From the NCBI RefSeq assembly GCF_019649055.1, contig NW_026570260.1, forward strand, positions 124,001 to 188,000: a stretch of 64,000 nucleotides of DNA. The letters are read 5' to 3'. The stretch's first letter is position 1; the number at the start of each line of letters is the position of its first letter. Source of the DNA: Paramacrobiotus metropolitanus. Lineage: Eukaryota > Tardigrada > Eutardigrada > Parachela > Macrobiotidae. Both the position numbers and the translations under genes were made by a program. The notes under the pieces are model-generated. The model was not told the origin of the DNA. It was given only the letters and a program-made list of their open reading frames with translations, and did not search any database. This document shows, piece by piece, positions 41,181 to 51,648 of this stretch.

Positions 41181-42870
41181 CTAAAAATAAGCATATCAAA
41201 CTTCAAAGAAATGTCACTATATGTCTGTATCAGTACCACAGCCCCATTCTGTGGAATATAACGATTTTCCTTTGGGAGTATAAACATTAAAACGGACTAA
41301 CTAAAAGTAAGCAAAAGTGGGACACATCGAGAGATCTTCGAGATCTTGAAAACATATAAAATCTGTGATTTTCCTGTCGATCTCTCGATTTATTACCCTA
41401 CGGGTAGTTGCTTACCTCACCAGCACATCATGCGTCCCAATATGGCCTATGAAGGAATCTCACTCCGATCATGCTTTGGAAGCAGGTTGCATGACCTGCT
41501 CGTCATGAGCACCAAGTTGCCACTCGAGACCGGTTATGCAGGCGACAAAGTTAAAAGAATCTACCGCTGAGCATTCGAAAGAATCCGATCAACTGCGATT
41601 CGTGATTGCGAGACTGCAGACTGGCAGTCATTTGACGTCACTAACAAACAGGATTTGACCAACAGGGAATCATGCATGTTTCTGTTCGTGTGCTAAAATT
41701 TTCGAGGTAATCAATATACAGCATTAACGCTAAATTTAACAATACCGCAAACATTATACACAGTTTGCAGATGATGCTTTGTAATTTTCATGTATCTGTA
41801 ATTAACAACATAGTTTGCGAACGCACGCTTTAATAAGCACAACAGATGACTTAATATGCGCATAACCGGGTACCATCCTGGCGATCGTCAATTGCGTTGC
41901 GATGCACATAAGTACTTTATACAGAATCTGATAGGGGTGGCAGATTAAAAATTACGGAAGGTACTTTATAGACAGACTGCAAAATTAATAAAAATAATCA
42001 AATAATAACTTAATTACAGTGCTGTTTCGCATCCGTGTATTACTAACTGGTATTAGAGTCAGAAGGCTGTTTAAAATTCTCACCGCCATTAGTGCATTGT
42101 ACAGTTCAATCAGCTTTATTTTTCTGAAATCACTTTCGGCAAAAATGCGAAGCGGAACCAACAAACAGGAACAAAATAAGTAGCACATCGGCGCAATAAA
42201 CAAGGGTTCTCATCCATGAGGAGCTCTCCATTCCGAGAGCCCAGGAAGGTTAAATTTAAAAAATGAATTGTTAGACAAACAAATACAGCACACACAAACA
42301 CAACCGTATGTATGGCAGTTTCCCTGGCCATGGTGAAGTCATCCTATCCCGTTTCCGCGGATCACACCGTCACAACACCATCTTCTACAACCCTGCAAGA
42401 TGTCGCACAAAATGTTCAGTTGTAACTTTTGAAAAAACAACAGCAAAATTATTTTCGCCCAGTATTGTGTCCGAATCACATAGCGATGTAAGTACTACGC
42501 CATTTTCCCGTTCCCGACAAATACAGCTCATGCAGCTCAGCTCATGTAGCACCATTGCGTAATTAAAAACAACAAAATGTGCTTTTTCTTCTAGAGAAAT
42601 ACTAAAGAACGCCGATGGGGCAACGGCACAACGATCATCAATCAAGTCTCAAGCACGCCACAGACCGGCCCGCACAGCCGTTGAGAATTCGGCGTCCCTA
42701 CCTGGACGTACGTTTACGGACGTCGCAGTGACTTGCGCACAATGCTACTAACGGGTGCGTGTAGGTTGGCATTTCTGGACTTACTACAAGCAATGACATT
42801 GTTCAAGGGGTTCGTGGTTGTGTAGGCCCGGAGCGACTTCGCATCATCGAATCGGTCCTAATTTCCCTGC

Positions 42871-43033
42871 TGCGACTAGGCATTAACCTTTCCATTCATC
42901 ATTTCTAACTTGCCTGTGAGTCTGTGACATTAATCGCTGCCCAACCGACCTGTGACATTAATCGGTGCGACTAGGCATTAACCTTTCCACTCATCATTTC
43001 TAACTTGCCTGTGACATTAATCGCTGCCCAACC
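42871..43033. repeat. Imperfect tandem duplication, period about 95 bases
   Basis: The block TGCGACTAGGCATTAACCTT at 42871 recurs at 42966 and continues with TTCC, C or T, TCATCATTTCTAACTTGCCTG and GACATTAATCGCTGCCCAACC. The first unit has an extra GAGTCTGT and an additional copy of the CTGTGACATTAATCG segment. It lies just downstream of the mitochondrial-type gene on the minus strand. Confidence 0.75.
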
Positions 43034-43111
43034 CCCGAGGGGACAGCATCTCCCTTTGAAGGTGCGTTTGCCGCTCCTCTTCTTGCGCTATAAGCACAGG
43101 AAGATGTTAGT

Positions 43112-44527
43112 TCAGACCTGCCAATTGCTAAAGGCGTTCCCACCTCTAACTGATTTAAGCAGTGACGCCGAAGTGTGCAGCCGGCGCGCAGGCTGTCCCG
43201 GTGCCGGCTTGCGTTGGCCGCCATCAATGGGACCCAGGTCGGTGTCAAAGCCTTTCTGACCTTTTCCATCGCGTCTATCATCACCAGTGCGCTCGCGCTC
43301 AGTGCCCTTGAGTCCGCTCGCACTGTCCGGGCTGACGCAACCGCCGCCCTGGGCCTTGGAAGGAAGGGGATCGCCGCCCGTTTTGGGCTGCGGTGTGTCA
43401 ATGGGTGGTTTGTGGGTGATCGCCCCGTCGTTGATTAAAGCGTCATGACCTGTTGCCCCATCAATCTGCATTCCCGCACCACACACTACACAGGTAACGA
43501 CCCACTCACCTGCACCCATTGCGGAGCCTTTGCTGCCCTTGCCCGACGGCGTGGTGGTCGAATGCGCCGCCGAGGTGGAGAAGCGGCGCTTGCCTTTATC
43601 GTCGCCGACCAACGGACCGGACTTGCTGGACAACGCCTCGTCCAGGTACTTGTCGTCCTGTTCGCGGCCGGTCCGACTGGGATTATGTCGTTTGCTGTCG
43701 TAGCCATCACCGCTCTTATCCTGAGCAGAGCCACCAGACTGTCGGGGATTCTGATTATTCTGCTTCTGCTGGCCGAGTCCCAGTTGCTGCTCCAGCCGGC
43801 TGCCGGGCTTTTCAGGGTAGAATTCCAGCATCTCCACCGTACCCTTGTCGATGCTCGGCTCTGGATCGACATTCTTCTTTGACTGCTCGGAGACAAAGCC
43901 CTCCTTATCGTCTTTTTTTGCACCGGAAGTGGATGCGGCAGGTTTGCGTGAATCTGCAAACATATTATCTCATGACCATAGTTGTAGCCAACAGCAATAT
44001 TATCACAACCAAGTCTATACAATTAACAGAATTAACTCCTAAACTGATCTAACCGAGGCGGCCGCGTGACAGGGTATTGAATACGCGATCGGCATTAATC
44101 TCTAATGATTAATTTGGCAATAAGCCATAAAGCATGCTGTGTATAAGACGGCCCCTTGGTATTGACACTCACCCTGTGCGTAAACGGACCAGCCCGTGAG
44201 GAACGTTCGTTTCTGCTGGTAGTTGGTGTTGGGCGCCTGTTGTTTGGCCGCCGCCCCCTTCAGCGTTTCCTCCTTGCCCCCTCGGTTGTCCTTGCCCACG
44301 GCCCCTGGCCCCGTGCTGCCCACCGTAGACTGGGCGGTCGCCTCGCTCTTTTTTGGGCTTCCGGGATTCGGTTTGGCGCCTGCGCCTTCCTTGCTTTTTG
44401 GATCCGCTTTCGCTTGTGCGTCGGTCTTCTTGGCCGCATAGAAGGCCCGGCCGTATTGCGACGGAAGAACCCCGTAATACGACTTTGGCGTTCGCGCCAC
44501 CAACTGCGCCAATCTGCAGCTCATCAT
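43112..44527 (-). CDS. Hydrophilic disordered protein with a mitochondrial-type N-terminus and repeated presequence-like motifs; unknown family
   Basis: I do not recognise the family. Exons on the minus strand are 44527-44173, 43953-43510 and 43449-43112 (378 residues). The 60-base intron 43509-43450 is open and in frame, so a 398-residue form is also possible. The N-terminus MMSCRLAQLVARTPKSYYGV is basic and lacks acids, typical of a mitochondrial presequence. The rest is Lys/Asp/Ser/Gly/Gln/Pro-rich and almost free of hydrophobic runs (for example KADPKSKEGAGAKPNPGSPK), so probably intrinsically disordered. Four Arg-containing cleavage-like motifs recur along the chain: GRAFYAAKK, KRTFLTGWS, KRRFSTSAAHS and ARRLHTSASLLKS. 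The last exon reads NWQV to a stop at 43112; an AG-GT site just before the stop (NWQ, then GT) leaves open a further exon that I could not find. It is divergent from the LEA-like gene at 46050, which also starts with a presequence. Confidence 0.7.
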
Positions 44528-46049
44528 TTTTACAGCTGGTTGTACTTCTGTCTATGCAACGCTAACTAACGCTACCACTGCAAATCTACAATTTGTGATA
44601 TTAATTTTTCACACGAACTTTGTTTCACCATTAAACTCGGAAGGCGATTCTAGTACACCCTTATTTCATACAACACTCAGTAAAAAGACAATGATAATAT
44701 CAATGGCAATCTTAAATAAAAAAACCAAAACATCGCACAATCCGTCTTTGCAACCCAGTCGACAAGCTAGCCGTCTCAAAGACAAGGATTTACCGGAGTG
44801 CGCCACATTCGGCACAGCCGCAGCACTGCGTTATACAGATATAAAAGTGTTAAAGATGAAATTAAAAGTATTAAAGTAAAAATATTAAGTATTTAGTATT
44901 AAAAGCATTAAAAATTTAAAACACACACTTATATCCACAAGTCAGTGTCAAATTAAGGTGCTAAACCCTAACTCCCTATTCCCTAAATAAACAATAGTGT
45001 TAAGTTCCCTTATTAGTTACGTTAACTTACGTATAACGGTATAACGGTATAAGCTAATAGTACACATTTTGCTAACAATACGAATTACTTATTTTTTATT
45101 TTTTTCTAGTTTTGCTTGAGCGCAGTGGTCCACACTGACTCCACAGATACATATAAAGGTGACGAATCTTACTTCCCGCATGATAAAAATTTCTTAATTG
45201 TGTTTTTTACTCATATTATCACATAAACTTTATATATAAATGATATAGTCATAATTTATCGAAATATGTTTCACTATTCTGCAATTAATTTTTCAGACAT
45301 CATTAAAATAATTTACTAATATTATCAACATGTACCCTAGTGACTGTTATTCACTTTGATATTGAATTATTTATTATTGTAACTGACGATGAATAATAAA
45401 TTTATTGTATAATGAACGATACTTCATCGGGCACTTCCAAGGTTGTCCGAATCTTTCCTTTGTGCCGCCCGTGTTACAAACAAACTGTACGAGATGTATG
45501 AGTCGGCCAAAATCTTTGGGATAGTTCCCTCTGGCCGATCGCATCAGCTGAAGGTCCGAGCCGATGGAAAATCCGCCGGTGTTCTGGGTTCTGTACCGCA
45601 TCGTGTGATGTTGGCTGCATCGTTCGTATACAACGTATGCACTTCCGGTGTTACGACACTTTTGGTGGACCCTTTTCTGACGGAGCCGGCGAAGAAACAA
45701 AAGTAGAGGCACGAGTATTCTGTGCCGTATGCTATGTTATTCAAGATCGGCTACGGGGAATTCCTGTGTGTGGTCAGCCACTAGTACATAGCCGTAGGCG
45801 GTCTGTTGCGCCTTCTAGGTCGACCATTAGCGCAGCGTCCAAGCTCGGCCCGGCCCTCCACAATTCCGGTTGAATGGAATTTACCGCGCCCGATGCAAAC
45901 GGCAGACACACTGTAGGATGTTATAAGCAATCGCAACCGCAGCAATGAGCTTCTCAATCATTTGATTTGCAAAAATTTTCAATGTGCTTGAAATTTAAGG
46001 GATTTTCGAGTTTTTACGTGAATTCTATTTAAATTCTTACGAATAAAAA
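44528..46049. other. 1.5-kb spacer between the two divergent mitochondrial-type genes
   Basis: This AT-rich stretch must hold both promoters. An open frame at 45443-45706 on the plus strand, mirrored by 45374-45712 on the minus strand, is the only coding-like segment. It shows no domain, no ATG at its start on the plus strand and no splice partners. Nothing else is seen. Confidence 0.45.
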
Positions 46050-48858
46050 ATGATGTCAACCCGTGCGATAACTTCGATTTTACTGCGTGGCAGCCAGATG
46101 ACCGGCGCGCGCGCTTTCGCCGGCCAGTCAGTGTTGTACAAGGACAAGGATTCGTGGAGCAAAACGAAGGATGCGGCGGAAGATCTAGCAGACAAGGCCA
46201 AGTCGACCGGCAAACAGAAGTGGGAGGAATTCAAGGACGAGTCGAAGGGACAGTCGCTAAGCGGCAAAGTGGAGACAGCCAAGCAGAAGTTGGGCGAGGC
46301 CAAGGATGAGCTGTCGCAAAACTTCAACAAGGATTCCTCTTCCTCCTCATGGAACAAGGACGCTAACAAGGACAAGGACCAGTGGAATAAGAACAAGGAC
46401 GCGGACAGTAGCAGCAGCAGTCAGTGGAACAAGAGCAAGGATGCCACCGGTAGTAGCTCTAATCAGTGGGACAGCGACTACCTGAAGAAGAATAACGACC
46501 CCGCAAACAAGCAGCAATGGAACAACTCTTCGTACGGCGGTGGCCGATACGGCCAGGATTTCCCCAGTCAGACGTCGCGTTCATCCGGCCAGCAGCAGCA
46601 GGACGATTTTAAGGATGCGCAGGCGCAGAAGATCGATCAATGGCAGATGGAAGCGGTGGAAGGTGACCGCAAGTGGCAAAATCGGCAGAGCAGCGGTAAG
46701 TTCCGATGTGGTAGTAATGTGCCGTATTCGTATAATTTTTTGTAAATGTTGCAGCTATTTACGGCATATGAAACTTGTGCATTCCATTCTTTTTTAATTT
46801 TAACTTGCCGGTATTTTCTGTACTTTTCCTTACACTTTTCCCGTAAGTTTCAGTCCAAAAGATCGGTCGGGCCTTTTCTCCTGTTGCTCCCGTTATGTGA
46901 TTTTTTAATACCTAACGCTGGGTTGTTTAAATAATTATTAAAACCCATCTTTATAAAATTTGAAGGAATATCGCGAAATGGCTTGCTGAAATCAGGGCAA
47001 AGTGCGGTTATCTTTGGTGCGGGAAAATCCCAAGCGCGTATGATAAGTTGTTTGGGCCAGCTGTTTAGTAGCAGCCTTGCCGGCAGCTACCGTGTGCGGG
47101 CGGAAACGACCGCTGTCGCGATCCGATAGTCATGAATCATTACAAGGGGGTGTGTCCTCTTGTCTACCACTGGTCTACTGCAGCGTGTTTGAAAACATCG
47201 ATCTCATAGGATAGAAAGTTTGAAAACGGAAAATGGGTTTTATAGCACAACATTCTTCGATATTCCTGGAAAGTTTCCAAGAATATGTGTCATTCTTGTT
47301 GACCATGTGTAAATTTTTTGTCAGACTCTTCACGGAACACTTGGGATAGCGCCTCCCCTGATCAGTACCGGCAATCAGGCTTCCCCAGCTCCTATGGATA
47401 CCAGTCCTCTGGTTCTGGATCCGGCTCCTATTCCGGCTTTCAAGACACCCGTCGCGATGCCGACCGCAACTGGCGCCGCTTCGAGGATAACCAGAACGAC
47501 CTGAGCGGACAGTATCGCAACCGCGGTGACTTGGACCGGGATAGCAGCAACCGCTACGGTCAAGCGTACTCCCAGGACCAGCAGTACGGACAACAACAAG
47601 GACGCTACGGCAGTGGTCAGCAGTCGTCATGGGGCCAACAACAGTACCAGCCGCAATCGTACAGCTCGGTAAGTTTCTTTTCTTTGTGCCGTGTCGCTTG
47701 AGACCAAGACAGTCGCTGCTGCAGTCTCAGCAGAGTTGGTTCGATCCATACTATCCCCGCTTCGCGTATTCCCAGGGTCGCGGAGGAAGTTTCCAGCAGT
47801 ACGGCGGACATGGCCATGAACCATACTCGGGCAGCCAACAGAGCCAGTATGGCGGTGGATGGGGTAACCAGGGATATGCACCGTCGCGGGGCGCCGGTTA
47901 CGGTTCATCCAGCGGTCAGCAGTGGGAAGGACGCAATCAGTTCGATCAGTGGCGTGGACAGACGCCTAGCTATGGATCTGGATACGGTCAGCAAGAATCC
48001 AGCCAACAGTCCAGTTATTCGCCTTATGGTTCTGGACATCGCTGGGACTCCTCCTCGGATTATAGCCGCGGGGGCCAGGATTGGCGCGGACAGTCCGCCA
48101 ATCGATCGGGTTACGGGCAGGAATCGAGCCAACAGTCCACCTATTCACCATATGGTCAGGGTCACAAATGGGATTCATCGTCGGATTACGGACGCCAGAA
48201 TCAATATGATTCTGGTTACCAAAGTATGTCTCGTTTGTGGAAGGTGTTGAGCTTCCGTAATAAAGTTATTTTTAAATGCAAGATTGAAATACCGGTTTTC
48301 AGGTGAATTTCGAGATAATTTCGATTGTTTTTCTTACTCAATAGGTGGGCAATACGATAACCAGAGCCGATGGTCTGGCCGCGACAACCAGGGCTCGTAC
48401 GGCTTGCAGGGACAGCAGCGCTACGGCCAGGGTCAGGGATCGTGGGCTCAGTCTTATGGAGCCGGTAAGTATAATTCCTCTCGCTTTAGCCTCTGCTCTG
48501 TATCTGACCCACGGATTCTCCGTTGACAGGTGGATCTGACCGCGCCCAGCAGCAGTACTCGCGCTCGCAGGGCCCCTACGGCGGCTCTTCGTGGCAAGAG
48601 GGACGCGATGCACAGGGCTCCTTCAATCAGTCCAACGCCTCCGACTGGAACCAGAACCGCCGTGGTGTAGACCAACGTCGCGACGGGGACAAGAATCAGC
48701 AGCAGCAAGAGAACCAAGATGCCGGCTTGGTGGATAAGGTGAAAGATGCGGCGCACAATGTAGTGGAAAAAGTGGAGGGGATGGCCTCATCGGCGTGGGA
48801 GAAGATCAGCGGCAGTGGATCGGCTGATAACCAGTTCAAGGATCGCAAGCCGTTGTAA
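46050..48858 (+). CDS. Mitochondrial group 3 LEA-like protein with a Ser/Tyr/Gly/Gln-rich central region
   Basis: Probably a desiccation-protective, heat-soluble protein of the mitochondrial matrix (inferred). Exons are 46050-46695, 47325-47668, 47725-48223, 48345-48464 and 48530-48858, giving 645 residues with closing phases. Residues 1-30 (MMSTRAITSILLRGSQMTGA then RAFAG) form a basic, Ser/Thr-rich presequence with an RAFAG cleavage-like site. Residues about 33-95 resemble group 3 LEA repeats: charged, Ala/Lys/Glu-rich amphipathic segments such as KTKDAAEDLADKAKSTGKQK and KVETAKQKLGEAKDELSQNF. A Lys/Asp/Asn/Trp-rich stretch follows. Then about 380 residues rich in Gly, Gln, Ser, Tyr, Arg and Trp form loose repeats (SQQSSYSPYGSGHRWDSSSD, then SQQSTYSPYGQGHKWDSSSD), similar in composition to prion-like domains. 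The end returns to LEA-like helix (LVDKVKDAAHNVVEKVEGMA). An AATAAA is at 49181-49186. The family call rests on composition and motif, not alignment. Confidence 0.78.
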
Positions 48859-49762
48859 AACACTGCCGAATCAGGATGGGGATTTCTTTTGATTTTTTTA
48901 ACACGTAGTGCTACTTTTATGTTGGCGGATATTTCGCCTGGCCGCGAGGCCGGTTAGCCGAGCGTGTGCTTCTCATTAGTTGCATTGATTGATTTGATTC
49001 CTCTGTTTTTCTGCGGCATCGACAGGTTAACGATGTTGTATTAATTTACTGAACATTGGTTGTACAGGTGTCTTAAGTGAACAGATCATCATTAAAACGC
49101 ATACGTTGATTGTGTGTGATAAATTTTGTCTTCGGGTACGAGTACTCCAGGACGAACTACATAAACACATTTGCACGAGAAATAAATAATGCTTCAGTGC
49201 AGTCGCCCTCCCGTCAGGACTCTAGAAACTTACAAGGATCTTGTCACAATCGGTAACAGCAGAAGAGCAAAAGTCAGGTACTTTTGCCTGCATCCGATTT
49301 TTGAATCATCGTTTTTCGCGCTATGCTTAACATTTTCTAACAGTTCCGGTTGCCGTCTACCGATTACGACGATTAATACATTAGCACTCGTTAATACCGG
49401 CCCATTACCCGGTACGGAGTCTACGGACTGATTGATGGAGTGACAAGTTACAACTCGGTAGTCGGAAGGCAAGGCGGGCGGCTACGATGACTCACAGGCA
49501 CGCATAACACTGTGTGCTGTTGAAAGCGCACCGGAAATAAGTACGTACAAGCGCATTGCAATTGTTGTGTTTGAAATTTGCGGTGATTCCTGCCTCCTTG
49601 TTTCCTACTGTTTGATCCAATTCCAGGCCGATCCCGCAGCATCGAATTATTTGGAAAGTGTATTTCCAGTCAGCTGATTAATTCTGTTGAATAAGTTGCG
49701 AGAATCGAAACTGAGGTGTCGTCAACACTTACCGTTTGACATCAGCCGTCATCCCTTGATCC
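48859..49762. other. 3' region of the LEA-like gene and upstream region of the acyltransferase
   Basis: The stretch holds the LEA-like 3' untranslated region with AATAAA at 49181-49186, then presumed promoter sequence of the acyltransferase. No supported coding region lies here. Confidence 0.5.
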
Positions 49763-51404
49763 ATGATGGAGGTACTCCGCGCAGCGTTGATTATCGTTGT
49801 TCTCTCGTGGACTGCTGTGGGACAGGTCGACCGTTGCCTGCCGTGTGGTTGTTTGTTAGGCTTAATTGCTGGCTGTCGTTGGCTCGTTGTTGCGTGAATG
49901 TCTTGTAGATGCGTCCGCCGTCGTGTCGCGTGTACTGCTTGCATGGCATGTGCAGAGTACAGAGCATTGCCGCTTCGATGCTGGGGCCTGGGAAGCTACC
50001 CCTTAAAGTAACGATAGAAAGTTTTGATATTGCAGGAAGATGCCATTGCCGCCAGGCGAGAAGGCGCCAACAGCAGCCAGCTGTACGTCGTTCAACCGGC
50101 TGATTTGCCCGCCGTGGTTGCTGCGCTCAAGGAGCATTTCCCGCAGGCACTTCCGGTGAGCGGATAAGCGATAGCTGACTACGAGTAGCGAGACTAGCGA
50201 CTGGCCGCTGGCGCAGAGTTGCTGCCTTTAACACTGTCTTGTTCGTGCCCATATAGTATAACCTGTGTATTGATATTTTACGGTTGTGCCTAAATTAGCT
50301 TAATAATTCATTGTTATTCACGTAACGTTGGACGTCTTTTGCAGCTATTCGTTCAGGCACGCAACATGCTGTCGGGTAAGTGTGTCTGGCCGTTGACACA
50401 ACTCATCCTGGACAAATTCCCTGACTTTACGGTGGCAATGACCCGACCGGTACCCCGCGACGACAACGCCACGCAGGTACACAACTCCCACACTATCTTC
50501 GTCAAGATATATATTGCAGTTACACTGATCCTGGTATGGATGTAACGTGGGTTGCTTAAACAGGAGTACGTGGTGCGTGGGAAGACGCGGCAGGCTGTCA
50601 GCTTCTTCGCCAAGGATTCTGCTGCCCTGCGGCGTTTCCTGCGCGACAACTTCATGCAGTTGGTGGACTGGTACCGACCGGTGATCTTCAGCGGTAAGGC
50701 ACGCCCTCTCAGCCAACTGAACACTGCGTCACACGCATTTGCCGGTTGATTTATAGCTGTTCCCGTTGAGTTTGTCCCGCTAATGATCGAAGAGACCACC
50801 CACATCGGCAACATCCGTATCGAAGACGGCCAGCACGATAACCGCTCGGACCACGTTCTGCTTCTCCGCGCAAAGGATCTCCAGCGCAGTACCGCGTAAG
50901 TCGTTTGTCAGTTTTCTTACGATAACTGATAAGTGTCAATCACGTTGTTGCGCCTATTGCAGACCGGCGTTGCCTGCCGGCTACCGCCTGGGCGTCCTCG
51001 AACCACAGCATATCCCATTGTTGCTGAGTCAATGGAAGTTTGTGGGCCGACTGGGTCATGGCGTGGACGCCACACCCTACTTCCGCTACCTACTGACTCA
51101 CGGGTTTCCTAGCGTGGCGCTTTTCGACCAACAGGGTCAACTGGTCGCCGGCAACATATATGAGCCCGATGGAAACTTGGGCCAGGGATTCGTTAAGGCA
51201 GCGGACGGACAGCAGGGCGCGTATCTGGAGATCGTTAACCGGCATTTAGCGGAGAAGGTCTTTTCGCAGTTGGGACAGGAGACGGCTTGGGCTTACATCC
51301 AGGAGGACGATGCGGCCACGTTGCGCTCTTACGAGCAGCTGGGCGCCCATAAGGCTGCCCATTTCACCACACAGACCCTCGATTACATTCCATACATGAT
51401 CTAA
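49763..51404 (+). CDS. Glycine N-acyltransferase-like protein (GNAT fold)
   Basis: GLYAT-type enzymes join acyl groups from acyl-CoA to the amino group of glycine or other amino acids in detoxification and fatty-amide synthesis. Exons are 49763-49825, 50036-50155, 50345-50476, 50564-50693, 50757-50895 and 50963-51404, giving 341 residues with closing phases. The N-terminal GLYAT region includes LPAVVAALKEHFPQALPLFV, the usual MLSGKCVWPLTQLILDKFPD and DFTVAMTRP. The C-terminal GNAT region has GYRLGVLEPQHIPLLLSQWK, then FPSVALFDQQGQLVAGNIYE and AYIQEDDAATLRSYEQLGAH, which matches the FR47-like acetyl-CoA fold. Exon 1 would add MMEVLRAALIIVVLSWTAVG, a hydrophobic leader like a signal peptide. 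It joins in phase but is the weakest part of the model, as relatives are not secreted. An AATAAA lies at 51594-51599. The gene converges on the SKI3 gene. Confidence 0.85.
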
Positions 51405-51648
51405 ACATATGGCCAACTTCTACTGTGTAGTTTTGATTCATTTTATTTTTTGTGACGCTGTTAACGCTTACCTTAATGTGATACTCAGATTTTATGTTTT
51501 AGTTTATTAGTATACGCGCTTAATGTGCTGTCCGCGAGTAGGAAAGCTCGCAAATGATTGTGTGGAAAGATAACAACTGTTAAAACCAACTGTAATAAAA
51601 AAAAAATGGAAAGACCGGTCACCTTATTGCCTCGCAAAGTTACGTCAA

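Larger units (their letters stand above)
40846..43111. other. Intergenic region with a hairpin and a tandem duplication
   Basis: About 2.3 kb upstream of the HECT ligase. A perfect inverted repeat with 17-base arms (CAAATTTTAGGGTTTAC, one-base loop) is at 41146-41180. A direct duplication with a 95-base period is at 42871-43033. Open frames (42308-42562, 41346-41570) are not recognisable. Confidence 0.5.

Noticed and set aside
43519-44052. Long plus-strand frame rich in Arg/Cys over the mitochondrial-type gene
   Set aside because: It is the antisense of a clearly coding exon; its composition is a by-product of Gly/Ser/Lys codons on the other strand.
45443-45706. 87-codon open frame between the two mitochondrial-type genes
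   Set aside because: No ATG at its start, no recognisable domain and an equally long frame on the other strand; not enough to call a gene.
46037-46396. Minus-strand frame over the LEA-like gene
   Set aside because: Ser/Leu-rich translation is the complement of Lys/Asp-rich coding; no independent support.
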